From: Phallus indusiatus
Lineage: Eukaryota > Basidiomycota > Agaricomycetes > Phallales > Phallaceae
NCBI GenBank assembly: GCA_027605045.1
Contig: JAQFWX010000009.1
Span: 372,001-436,000, forward strand
Length of the DNA stretch: 64,000 bases
Reading direction: 5' to 3'
A program made the position numbers and the translations under genes. Positions 42,661-54,700 of the stretch are shown here, piece by piece. The notes beneath the pieces were generated by a model that ran no database searches, was not told the DNA's origin, and saw only the letters and a program-made list of their open reading frames with translations. Each line of letters opens with the position of its first letter. Within the stretch, counting starts at the first letter, position 1.

Positions 42661-45600
42661 GACGGGACGAAGCCTATGTTGAAAAATTATTCGTCTCAAA
42701 CAGAGGGGATGAGGACTTTTATGCGGCACCTGACTCGCTAGTTTCGAAAAACAATCCTAGACTATACGTCTCCAATTTCTCTAAGCTTCATCCGGTCCGC
42801 ATACATCAAGGACAAAGATTAGGTTATGTACACGACCCTAACAAATGGTTAGACCAAGACGGGAAGGTTTCAAGAGAGGGTCGTTCGAAAATGTTATCCT
42901 ACGCACGAACCGTTAAAAGTCTTTTTGACGCCCTGATCAACAAGAAGCAAACTCCAAACGTTGTGGTAAACCCAGAAGAAGTAGAAGGAGGTCCCAAGAC
43001 GACGGAAACATCACCGGATTACATCCCTAACGAACGACTTTTAAATGAGATAGATATATGCAAGGACTTAAGCTTGGAACAAACCGAAGATTTGAAGAGG
43101 GTTTTGGAATCCAATCAGGACGCCTTTGGATTAGATGGCAGACTAGGTCATCATCCTGCAAAGGTTGAAATTCCTTTAAGAGAAGGCGCTAAGGAAATCT
43201 CAATGCCTCCCTTCTTCGCATCTCCTAAATCACAAAAAATTATTGACGATCAGATGGACCAGTGGATCAATCTTAAGATTATCGAACCTTCCAAAAGCCC
43301 CTGGGGAGCTCCCGCCTTCATTGTCTATCGGCAAGAGAAACCGCGAATGGTAATTGACTTCAGGAGGCTTAATGAACAAGTAATTCCGGACGAATTTCCC
43401 TTACCCAGACAAGAGGATATCTTAAAATCGTTGACCGGATCACAATGGTTAACCACTCTTGACACCCTCGCTGGCTTTACACAATTAGAAATAATGGAAA
43501 AAGATTGGGAAAAGACCGCCTTTCGAACTCACAGGGGATTGTTCCAATTTCTGCGTATGCCTTTTGGATACCGAAACGGCCCGGCAGTATTTCAGCGAGT
43601 CATGCAAAACGTTCTCGCCCCGTATCTTTGGATATTCGCCTTAGTATACATAGATGACATTATCATCTACTCAAGAACGTTTGATGAACATCTGGAACAC
43701 CTCGATTTAGTGTTAAAGGCAATAATCAAATCTGGAATAACGCTCTCACCTAGCAAATGTCATTTTGCATACAGATCCCTCAAACTGTTGGGACAAAGAG
43801 TCTCCCGCCTGGGCCTATCCACTCATAAGGAGAAGGTCGATGCCATAATAAAGCTGGACGAACCGAGAAACGTTCATGAATTACAAATGTTTCTCGGTAT
43901 GATGGTGTATTTCGCCTCTTACATCCCCTATTACGCTTGGATAGTTAATCCTCTATTCGGTCTACTGAAGAAAAAGGCGAAATGGGATTGGAACGAAACT
44001 CACCGTCGAGCATTTGAACTAGCAAAGAAGGCTTTGACATCGGCCCCGATTAGAGCATATCCAATGGCTGGTTTAGGCTATCGAATCTACACTGACGCAT
44101 CCGACATAGGGATCGCGGCTATCTTACAGCAAATTCAGCCAATAGCCGTTAAGGATTTGAAGGGAACGCGAACTTATGATAAACTCAAAAGGGCTTATTC
44201 AAGCAAGGAAGCGATTCCCAATCTAGTGATCCAAATTTCTAAGGACGAAAAGTTGCCCGAAAATGGAGACTGGAACGAAAATTTTGAAGAGACGATCGTA
44301 CACGTAGAACGAGTTATCGCTTACTGGTCCAGAACTTTAAAATCCCCTGAGAAAAACTATTCTCCCACCGAAAGAGAAGCCCTAGTGTTAAAGGATGGTT
44401 TGATAAAATTTCAGCCTTACATAGAAGGTGAAAAAATCTATGCAGTGACTGATCACGCAGCTCTTATTTGGACGAAGACATACCAAAATGTCAACCGACG
44501 CTTGTTAACTTGGGGCACCATATTCGCAGCTTACCCGGAACTTAAGATAGTTCATCGAGCCGGAAGAGTACACTCAAACGTTGACCCAATATCTCGACTC
44601 AGACGGCGTATGCCTGAAGAACAAGGACCCCTGACCGAAGAATTGAAATCTCTAGATTTACAAATTGAAAGGTCGGAAGAAGATCACTTACAAAATTTTT
44701 TTGAAGAAATGGGCGAAAACTTTGAAAGAGATTTGCTTCAGCTCAGTTCGTCCTTCATAAAAGAAGAATCACGCACAACTCCAGAGGGCACCGTCTTTAC
44801 CGTATCATTGGAGAATCCATACTTGGGCAGTGTCGACATTTTCTATCAGACCGCCCGAAGTTATTCAATAACCATTGGTGTTGATCCTGATGAAGTTAAA
44901 CGAATTGTGCGCGAATACAAAAATGATCCTTACTTCTGCAAGATTTTGGAGACCTTAAAGGACGAAGACTGGGTTAAGCCTATTTTTCCGCAATTCCATT
45001 TAGGTGAAGAAGATCTTCTGTTCTTTGAGGATGAGATCGGGCGAACTCGTCTATGCATTCCGAAGGCTCTACAATTAGAAATCATTACCGCTGCATACGA
45101 TGATTTGATTCAAGGAGCGCACGGTGAGTATCACAAGACCTACAATAGAATCGCTTCCGGATTCTTTTGGAAAAAGATGTCGAGAACCATCTTAAAATAC
45201 ATCAGAACCTGCGACATATGTCAAAAGGTAAAACCAAAGAAACACTCGCCTTACGGTCTTCTCCATCCTATTCCAATTCCTCAACAACCGTTCGAAGTTT
45301 TATCCATGGATTTTATTATGGAACTTCCCCAGAGCGGTCAATATAATGCTATCTTGGTTGTCGTGGATAAACTCACAAAATTCGGAATCTTCCTTCCCTG
45401 TTCTTCGGACATTGATGAAAATGACACTGCGACCTTGCTATTTAAAAATGTCTTCAAGACTTATGGTTTACCGAGGCAAATTATTTCAGACAGAGACTCA
45501 CGATGGACCGGGAGGTTCTGGGAAAGCGTCTGCCGTCAAATGGGGATAAAAAGAGGACTATCCACCGCTTATCATCCTCAGACTGACGGGCAAACCGAAA

Positions 45601-46847
45601 TCATGAACCAAATTCTAGAAGTAGCCCTACGAGCTTACGTCGGCCCTGAAAGAGATGATTGGAGTGAGTTCTTAGACGGATTTGCTTTGGCCTACAATAC
45701 TTCACCACATTCTACCACGAGCTACACTCCGTCGTTCTTGTTGCATGGGTATGACCCAGTTACGACACTTAAATTTTATGCCCCCAGTTCTCGGGAGTCT
45801 TCCCAACCTCTTTCATATAAAGAAGATTGAGTTCCAGTTGGAAAAGTTTCAGTTGATACTAGTACGATGGTTATGACTAGGAGAGCTGCTAAAAGGAAAC
45901 AAGACGAACTCACCGGAGCAGAAGAACTCGATGTTGACTCTGGCCCTAGAAAGCGAATACGATTATCATCTCCTCTGGACCCTATACAAAGTAAGAAGGA
46001 TTCGCATAAGTCAAACAAAGATTTGGACGAAATCAAGGGCGCATATACTCCAGAAAAGAAGGAACAATCATCTAGCTCTTCGGATGGGAGGACTAAAGCT
46101 TTTAAGAATGCGAAACCGTCTTTAAGCAAAAGGACGGATACGTCAAGTAACGAACCAAGAAAGAACCAATCAGAAGCAACGGAGTTTGAAGTCGACTTCG
46201 ACATTAGCGGTTGGAGTCAATTGGCTGACGAGTTTGTAGAGCGCTTCACCGCTGATCGTTCACGCGCCAAAGAGTCTATTTTACTGGGACAGATTCTGCA
46301 ACAACAATACTACAACCAACATCGAAAACACTTAGAATTCGAGGTCGGTGATTTGGTACTTGTCAACCAACGAAGTACCAACTTGTTGAGAAACGTAAAA
46401 GGCCGAGGAAACAAGTTACTTATTCTATACGATGGACCTTTCGAAATAATGGAGAAGATCAGCAGAGTCGCCTATCGCCTACGTATGCCCGCCTCCTACG
46501 GAATGCATCCAGTTTTGAACATCGCACACTTGGAACCCTATCACACTTCTCCTACTGAATTCGGCGAGCGAGTCAAAAAGCAACTTGGCAGGGACGACTT
46601 CGAGGCACTTCCCGAATTTGAAGTTGAGAAGATTGTAGACGAAAAGTTCTCGCGCCCTATTCGAGGAAAACGAGAAAGGCTATTCTTGACACGCTTTATC
46701 GGTTACGATTCAAGCTGGGACGAATGGTTAAACAAAAAACAACTGAAGAATGCGCCCGAGATCTTACGCGAATGGGAGAAAGAGCGGCGGAAACGCAAAG
46801 CACGAGTCCACCTCCTATTCTCGCACTCCGCTGGTGACTGTCCTTGA
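42661..46847 (+). pseudogene. pol: pol of element C (RT, RNase H, integrase, chromodomain)
   Basis: Continues from FPEGR at the other break. RT about 43200-43750 (MVIDFRRLNEQ; ALVYIDDIIIYSRTF); RNase H (YTDASDIGIAAIL); integrase H2C2 (HGEYHKTYNRIASG ... CDICQK, about 45120-45230) and DDE core (SMDFIMELP; ISDRDSRWTGRF; AYHPQTDGQTEIMN). A single TGA at 45828-45830 interrupts the frame where CGA would fit; 45831-46847 continues in the same frame with a basic linker (TRRAAKRKQDE), the integrase C-terminus (EVGDLVLVNQRST; YDGPFEIMEKI) and a chromodomain (EFEVEKIVDEKF; FIGYDSSWDEWLNKKQL). Confidence 0.92.
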
Positions 46848-46979
46848 ATCATTTTTCCTCTCTCTACTATCGTCTTCGTCTCTCTTTCTCACGCCACCAC
46901 CATCATCGCTACTTTTACTCTTTTACGCCCTTCACAGCACCATCACGCGTTAAAACCTTAACATATTTCTCGACTAAAC

Positions 46980-47480
46980 ATGTTAACTCTCGACCCAAAC
47001 GACACCTTTGATGTTCCCGAGAATTCAGTTCCCAACTCTACCACTTATTTTGGGCTCTTGACTCCTCCCACCTCTCCCTCGCACGAAAGCCGTTTTTGCG
47101 ACGAGATAACTCGGCTCTATTTGAAGCAACTCTCGGGTTTCGCCACTACCGACCCTTACATTCTTAATTACCTCTTACGTTACACTGCAGAAGAAGAAAC
47201 TCGTTGCTATATGCGTCGAAGAACGATCATTAAACTTTGGTTTTATAACATTTGCGGCTTACGACTCTCTCAAGCGATCGCTTACTACGACGTGAAGTGG
47301 TGGAAGGAAATTACCGATCATATGAATTCTGTGGATTTCGTCAATTTCGTGGACTGCGTGCGCCTTCCCTACGTTATCTATCACTATGTGGACTCGATTC
47401 GTTTCGAAGCCGTCTTGTCTGACGAAGAAATAGAGATTCTAGGTCAACCAATACGGCCTTATGCGGAATACTATCTATAA
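46980..47480 (+). CDS. Hypothetical accessory protein of element C
   Basis: 166 residues from ATG at 46980 (MLTLDPNDTFDVPEN), starting 132 bp after pol ends and ending about 110 bp before the polypurine tract. Pro/Thr-rich start (FGLLTPPTSPSHES), then a helical-looking body with tyrosines, aromatic residues and cysteines (RRRTIIKLWFYNICGLR; VDCVRLPYVIYHYVDSI). No signal peptide, clear membrane span or known domain. It is open and uses codons like pol, so it was probably expressed. Position parallels the extra ORFs of elements B and D, but I see no sequence similarity among them. Confidence 0.65.
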   Translation: MLTLDPNDTFDVPENSVPNSTTYFGLLTPPTSPSHESRFCDEITRLYLKQLSGFATTDPYILNYLLRYTAEEETRCYMRRRTIIKLWFYNICGLRLSQAIAYYDVKWWKEITDHMNSVDFVNFVDCVRLPYVIYHYVDSIRFEAVLSDEEIEILGQPIRPYAEYYL

Positions 47481-47607
47481 GCTTTTCAAGACAACGAGCG
47501 TAACGATCGTCATTCAATCTCAATACGACGCGTCAATCTTGTTTCATTCTACATCTCTTACTTTCATTTCTCGACCTCCAACGAAAACTCGAAAAGAGAG
47601 GGGATTC

Positions 47608-48165
47608 TGTTAGGTAACCAGCACTTGCAGGAGACCGGCGGCCATCCTTTTTCATCAAAAATATGACTAACACACGGACCGGACCGTTTTTCCTTCTTTT
47701 CTCCTTTTGTTGTGGACCTTTGCTTAACACTTCGCGTCCTGTTTGTCTGTAGATTACTATTGTTTGTGTTCGCGGGTCATTGCCTCCTTGCTCCTTTTCC
47801 CCTTTCCCCTTTTTTCCCTTTTCCTCCTTTTTGCCTCCTTTTCGTAGAATAGGTTAATCCGCTTCTGTTATAAAAGAGCGGAATCTTGTACTTAGTTAGA
47901 CATCTCACACAGAATACATTGCACTTGCTTTATCGGTTATCGGCTCTTCTCTTCTCTAATCCAGCTAAAACTCGTCGACTCGACGGCATCTGTGATAAGA
48001 TTCGGATAATCTTATCACGTCTTTCACCTTCCATACGCGTTCTCGAATCTCTCGATCTTCAGCAACTAGACCTTCGTATTCAGACATCGGACAATTTTCA
48101 AGATCGTTCAACAATATTTTCTATTTGTTAAACCTAAGATCTACGCTACGCTAGGTAACCTTACA
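47608..48165 (+). repeat. LTR C2, 3' LTR of element C
   Basis: TGTTAGGTAACC...GGTAACCTTACA, 558 bp, with imperfect 12-bp inverted ends. TATAAAAGAG lies near 47870. It follows a purine run. Host sequence begins at 48166. Confidence 0.85.
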
Positions 48166-48679
48166 CGCCCTCCTCATCCTCACTTTGAGTCATCGTCCAT
48201 TGCCATTTCCGTAAGTTTTCAACATGCTAGACAGTGTTAGATTGACCTGATGATTTCCATTTAGCTCTAGCTCAACATTACAGTCAACGGGATCAACAAC
48301 TGGAACAAATTTGGGGCAAAAGCACGTTGCTCAGAGGTTGATCGAGCTTCCTCGCTTTGACATGAGGGCTTCTTGGGCTGCTTTTGTTTTTTAACAATAA
48401 AAGTAGATTATTTATTATTTTCACTATGATTATACTCTGATTGTTTCGATTGTTTTTTTTTTTTTAGAATTATTTTTTATTTTTGATATCCCGTGTATAA
48501 AAGCTACAACAATGATCGCAAGCGCAGCACACTCCCTTTCCTTCTCCCCAATTCCTTCTCCCCAATTCCTTCCCCCCAACGCCTTTCCCCCAACACCTTT
48601 CCTAATACTTCTTGCTCAAAATTACGCTCGCGTTAATCTCTCCCTCCCTTTCATCGACTTCGTGTGTCTTTACTTTCAA
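48166..48679. other. Intergenic sequence upstream of an unidentified gene
   Basis: No ORF of interest. It contains an oligo-T tract near 48455 and a TATAAAAGC box at about 48496, followed by C/T-rich leader sequence, which together fit a promoter for the gene at 48680. Confidence 0.45.
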
Positions 48680-49123
48680 ATGCGACGACAAATCACCACT
48701 CCTTCGCGTTCTCAAAAGCGTAGCTCTCAAATGCTCAGCCCTACTACACCACGTTCTAATGAGATAGAACATGTACTTTCAGATGGTCGCGAAATGGTTC
48801 GCGAGGCAGCCAAGGTTGGTTTATGGTACAACTTTATCAACCGATCTGCAGACTCTCCGGAGATTTTCCAATGGTATGTTCTATGTTAAGACACTGTTAT
48901 GCTTTTCATCCAGTTTACTTTCGTCAGGCCACTCCGGGAAGATGGGGAAAGATTCCTTCCCGAGCAACTTCATGAAGCATTTGCCACCTACCATATACCT
49001 GACGTATATTGCTTTTGCGCAACGCTCGATCCGAATGGACCAATTCCTCCTGAAGACAAGTATAAGCTCTATGTTCGTATTTGTAGCAAAATCGGGAATT
49101 ATACTGGACAGGTTGTGGCTGGG

Positions 49124-49475
49124 TGTTACGGTACGCTAGCGCCTCACCCTATTATTCGATTTTTTCGATTTCTTTTGATTTCATTTCGCACTTTGATTTC
49201 CATCATTTCCCGTATTTTGTCGTTTCCACTATTTTCGTCGTTCTCTCTATTTCTCGATCTCTCCGATTTATTTCGATTTCTGTTTATATCTCCTCGGATC
49301 CCATGGAGATCAGTCGGGCGCTTCGTATCATGTACTTATATGCGATTTCCCTAGAGGGGGATACCTAAGCTTGTTCTCTTAGGTTTTCCCTCCTCTAGGT
49401 GAGTAGTTAGTCGCCGTCCCCCAATAGATCTTAGGTTTTCCCTCCTCTAGGTGTGTGCCCTGAGTTGCCCTAACA
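49124..49475 (+). repeat. Solo LTR E7
   Basis: 352 bp, TGTTACGG...GCCCTAACA, flanked by perfect CTGGG duplications (49119-49123, 49476-49480). Inserted in exon 2 of the gene at 48680. Confidence 0.93.
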
Positions 49476-50659
49476 CTGGGTGTGATCTTCAGAAAACGGG
49501 ATGCGGTATCTGGTGTAAGTTTTATTTATTCGATTTGCAATTGTTCTGATTGGAAGGTATCGTTAGTTCTCCCTGCTGAACTATATCACAATCCGGATTT
49601 ACCTACTAAGAAGTATGAGCGTCGCAGAAAGCGTGGTGTTGGTGAGTTTTGTTCCGTCCTGTGTCAAAACATTTACTTGACATCCTTTTTAGGGTTGTCA
49701 AACTTCAATGATTACAGAATGACGATCGTGCCCACACCCATATTCAATGCCAGTCCTCACCTGCTACCCTCAACTTCGGACTCCAGTAGCACTGGCTCTA
49801 GTAAAAGGAAAAGGGAGGTAGAACCTAGTAAGCAGTTCATTTCTCGCAAGTAATTCATGCATTCTGATACATTCCTTAGATTCTACTCCTGATATGAAGA
49901 TCCCGTTGGCATTATCCAAACGCAAGTCTAACGCGGTCAAAAGTGTCAAAAGTACGTAGCTGGAGCATCTCACATTGTACTATATTTTGATTATTCTTAA
50001 AGGAAATGCCCCTGGCGGTCCACTCAACCCTCTTTTGATCTCAAGCAGCGAAAGTGGTGATGAAAGTGAGAAAGACGTCAGTACGTATATCCTAATCAAT
50101 TCAGCAATGCAAATGACTTATTGATGCTTTTCACAGAATATAGTCTCTCTCCTAGGAAGCCTGTCCAATTACAAGAGAAAAACCACTGTTCGCTTCAATG
50201 GCCGCCACTGCAGTCGCCGCCCAAGCCTGCAAGTAAGCACTTTTGCATTTGACTCGTGGTTGTTATTCACTCTAGTCTATGACAGTTCAGCATTATAGTG
50301 ATGTGGGTCCATACAGTGACGAACTGTCTTTCGCAAATGACCATAATCATACTCATAATGCAACATCGTTCACACTCTTGTCTGAAGAACAAATCAGTTT
50401 TTATCAACATGCTCTGGGTAATGAGGGCGTTCCGGGGCATATGCTTGGATATGTTATAGATCGTTGCCACTGCAGTTTATTCTTCTGGAGAAATCATTTA
50501 TATACAGCTCACATCTCACAGTGCAAACATTGGATGCATTACACTTCCTCTTTGCAATCGATTTCTTCGGACATACCTCAGCCCGAACACGAACCATCCA
50601 AGCCAGCACTGCCATCCCAGAGGACACCTAAGCCAGCCTTGGCTCGTGATGAAGGAACA

Positions 50660-50813
50660 TCTTCAGTCCGTGCTTGCACTCCTGCTGCCGTGGTGAAGTC
50701 TTCAGTCCGTGCTTGCACTCCTGCTGCCGTGGCGAAGTCTTCATTCCGTGCTCACACTCCTGCTGCCGTAGCAAAGTCTTCAGCTCGCGCTTGCACTCCT
50801 GCTGCTGTAGCAA
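50660..50813 (+). repeat. 39-bp tandem repeat, about four copies, in frame
   Basis: Four near-identical 39-bp units, each encoding a 13-residue motif like SSVRACTPAAVAK. Copies vary at a few positions (R/F, C/H). In the last exon of the gene at 48680. Confidence 0.9.
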
Positions 50814-51010
50814 CTCAGCCATCCACTTGCTCTATACCGTCTTCCCCTCATTGCATGGCTCGCTCTTCCTCAGCTGATCCAATCAACCAAGAAGCCAAAA
50901 CCGAAACGGAAACTCAAGATTTACAAGTCCAAGAACACACTACCGTTCTTGATCCTGTTGTCTTCGCAGACCCCAATTCCTCAGTGTTATACTCACTTTT
51001 AAGTTTGTAA

Positions 51011-51746
51011 GTATGTTTGCCTGATCTTATTATCGTCGAGGCTAAGGCTTCACAAGTTCTTAGTGTGCTTGCACTCCTATACACAGTTCTAATTTCGCTT
51101 GTGATCCTGTTTGCTAAAACGTTTGCTCTCTATACTGTCTTCATAACTTGTAGGTGTATCGCCATTATCTATTTCTTCAGTTACTAACATTGATACCTGT
51201 CAAGTTCTTGATGTGGGCGTTGGTATCTAATATGTACTCAATGCCTTTTTTTCTTGATGTAGCTATTGTCGCCAAACCTCAGACACTTATTCCTTTCTTG
51301 TTCATGTTCCAATCCTTACAGATGTTTGTCTCATAGTAATTGTACTTAAAACAACCAAGAGTAGAGTAGAAAATATACATCTGTCTTTAAAGTTATGCGC
51401 GTGCATCTGATGTTGAAACTGTATCCACATTAAACACTATATCCATGTCGGATGTGAATGTCCATAACTTGGTAGGTGCCGGCATGACACAAATGGCTTG
51501 TTGAGCTTGCATTTGATTTGGCAGAAATAACAATGTATTTAGATGAATTTCAATACACAAGCAATAGATTGTATTCTAAGCGCAAGAAATTACTTAAAAG
51601 ATACTGGTTGACTTTTTGCGTTTCTGTGCATGTTCGGGAGATGGTGGCCGAAGTGTTGTATCAACCGTATGTTTGCATGCACGTTGGCTATTCTTTATGT
51701 TCGATCCAGAGCTCTATGCGTCATAGCACCATATAAGTTCAAATAT
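51011..51746. other. Intergenic sequence between two convergent genes
   Basis: AT-rich; no credible ORF or repeat. It probably holds the 3' ends of the genes on both sides. Confidence 0.5.
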
Positions 51747-54700
51747 TTAGATAAAATGAATTATACTTATGCTACTACTATTAACAGGTCCAGCCTCAAC
51801 AAGTGTTGTTGCGAGTGTGCCTCCATGACACACTGTTGATATATTAGCTGTCAAGGCCAAAAATTCTTGTAGCTGCGAGTTATTTGAAAGATTTTCTGAT
51901 CCTAAATCTTTGAGAATCGTATAGATGCCATGTAATTTGGGTAATACGACCTGTATATCATGAGATAAACGTGCATTACGCTGATGGTTAATCGCGGCTT
52001 TGGACTCTGCATTGCTTGACTCTGCAGTCATCTGAATGAAAAATATCAGGGTGAAATTTTGAAGTCAAAAGAAGTTAAATACCGCATCAACACTCTCTTC
52101 AGGCATTATTTCCACATCTGACTGAAACATTGTTTCACAATCTGAGTCATCTTCTGAGTTATCCTCGATGTCGCCGCTGGTATTGTCTGATAGAGTAGAT
52201 ACCACTGTTGCCATTATATCAGTGAAATCGGCAGTGGTATTCAGCTGTGGATTTAGAAGAGGAAGACACGACGACTCGTTAATCATTTTTGGTACTTCGG
52301 GGTGGGTGTATCTGTGGAGCTTCCTTCGGAGCTTGGACCGGGCCTGTTGTCCATGACGAAAGAGTTGAATATATTTTCTGCGCGTCTTCAAATGAATTTG
52401 GAAACATGAAGTGGTAAGGTGTTTGCATTTGGTCAATCACCGCTCTGAAAGCCCAAAGATGTTTGCACGCGTAACCGAACTTGTCAAATGCGGGACACGA
52501 GCATCTAGCCCAACCATAACAATTAATGATCATAGTATACCTTTTATGGTTAATAAGTCGCATATCCTCAACACTACTAGCGCAAGTAGCAGTAAGCTGA
52601 TAAGGTTCGAGCCAGTTATATTGTCCGATGCGTTTGTATTTGAGTATGTGAATAACTTCGTCTTGAGAAGCTGATTTAAATTCAAATTTCTTGGACACTG
52701 GTTGTGCGAGCTGTGACTGTTTTTGAAGCAGAACTCCATTTGTATATTTTGCAAATCTATTTGCAAGCCAGTCATAATAGGAAGTCTCCACCTTTCGCTT
52801 TTCGAAAATTGCTGGAAGAATTTGAGTGACCACCAGGAAAATCAATAGGTCGAACCGCAGTCTTTTCCCACTATGCTCCTGACCTCTAATATATTTCTTC
52901 TTCAGCACCGAGTTAAAGGATTCCAAGTGATTGGTTGTTGATGCTACACTTTGAATAGGAATGCCCAAGATATGAGAAGCTTTGATTCTCCCAGAATGCG
53001 ACCAGCTTTTCCATAGCTCTTCAGTCATCCACGTAGCATTGAGATAGTCTAGATATGCCAACCCCTGGTTGGCTGCAGCTGTAGTATTTAAATCGGTTTT
53101 CATCATTATTAGGTAGTTCCGTTCAGCCTGAATGATATTTTGCGCTAATTTGTAATCCATGCTGGTAATCAAGCTATAGAATGGTATAAGTATGTAAAGG
53201 TCTGAAAGAAGGGAAATAAAAATTATTACGCCATATCAAGTGTTCACAAGCGTGTCACTACTTGCTGCTTGAAGAAATCCAGCTGCTTTCCCACTTTAAG
53301 AAGTGTTTTGCGCTTATTGGCCCATGCCATACGAGTGTGGAATTTACACAACATTAAATGGATAGCTGGCCAAACTGCCACCAGTGCTCCTCTTTCCTTG
53401 GTGTCTGTGTCCGTAATTACTGTCTTAGGTTGAAACCACGAGCCATCGGATCCTTTTCCCAGCGCAGTTTTCCATGCATTAAGTAGCTCAGTAAGAATCT
53501 CTGTATCATATCCGGCATGTGTGGCACGATTTCCGCTGGGCGCAGAAAATAAGAAAAAAATGATTGGAATTCCCCGGTTTTTTTCGTCTAACGCCATACC
53601 AATGAATAGCAGAATCCGACGGTCGCAAATCCCAAATGTGCCATCCAGTATTAGTTGACGATTATGGGCATACTTCCAAGCAGCTGCTTTCATCTCCTCG
53701 GTGTGTATGCATGCTGTGAAGCAGTCTGATAGCTCAGTCCGAGGGTTATAATGAAAGATGGCCTGCGCAATCTCAGGTTTATGAAGTGGACTCTTTGCAT
53801 TGAGCCAGTTGTTGACATTTTGCTCTGGAGGCTGGAGAAGATCAACACCTTTCAGCCATGCATGAGTTCGATAAAGCCGGCAAGAATCTTGAGGTAGTAG
53901 GAGGTAGCGGACATTGGATGTTGTCTCATCTAAGTCAGCCTGACCATCATACAACTTGGAATTGCAAAGAGATCGATTATGCGCTTGTATATCTGATATT
54001 CTAGAATAAATTAGCACCAAATGATCATGAATATATTTATAATTACCTGGCACCACTATCAAGCTGTTTCAAAGCTACGCGCAAAACATGTGGGTGAAGG
54101 GGTATTGGGGGTAGACGTTGCATTCCTTGTTCTTCGCAGGCAGTATTATGCTTGAGGATTCCCACTATATGAATGATGTTTGAAGAATCCGGACAATATG
54201 TTATATCTATGTGTGCTAAGCATCCGGTAAAGTTGTAGGCCATTTTACGATTCCACTCTTTGGCGTTGACTTTAAGGCCGCATCGAGCTCTAGTCATATC
54301 ATCCTTGAATTTTTTGGCTTCGGAATTCAACCCACACTGGCTAAAGGAAGTAGCAATTTGTTTCTATTAATAGTGGACTGTATACACATGGAATACCATT
54401 GCAATAAAACACGCTCTTTGAGTGGTTTTGTAACGTCTCGTTACTTTTTATAGCGTACCGCGGACGGTACGCAAATTGTATCACGCTGTAGTTTCACACC
54501 ACGTATAACAGACCAAAGTGCTGTATATTTTATGGTGTAAAACAAGTTGCGCGTGCTGAATCAGCACGCGCGTAGCTACTACTAATATACAGTTATTACA
54601 TAATGGCTCGCCGCGTCACGGTGAGCCAGAGGTGTTAAGCGCCTCTATTATTAAAGCTAATAATAGTAACTAGTGCAGAGGGCGAAGCCCTCTGCATATG

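Larger units (their letters stand above)
42661..48165 (+). mobile_element. Element C (gypsy chromovirus), 3' half
   Basis: RT through chromodomain, an extra ORF, a polypurine run (GAAAAGAGAGGGGAT, about 47591-47605) and the full-length 3' LTR. Continues the gag-protease frame that ends at 22399 on the minus strand. Confidence 0.9.
48680..51010 (+). pseudogene. Unidentified multi-exon gene, interrupted by solo LTR E7
   Basis: ATG at 48680 (MRRQITTPSRSQKR). Exon 1 48680-48873; intron 48874-48927; exon 2 48928-49123 plus 49481-49514 around LTR E7; intron 49515-49566; then about five more short introns to the final exon ending at 51010 (last intron acceptor near 50285, CTATGACAG). The N-terminal half holds a compact block (EIFQW then PLREDGERFLPEQLHEAF; KYKLYVRICSKIGNYTGQVV) with several cysteines; the middle is Ser/Lys-rich and low in order; the last exon has NDHNHTHNATSF, CHCSLFFWRNHLYTAHISQC, then a 13-residue repeat array. 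I do not recognise the family. All introns stay clean, so apart from the LTR the gene looks recently intact. It faces the MULE transposase gene tail to tail and could belong to the same mobile unit. Confidence 0.55.

Noticed and set aside
51154..51336. Short hydrophobic ORF after the unidentified gene
   Set aside because: AT-rich 3' flank; no splice or start support, and it overlaps probable untranslated sequence.
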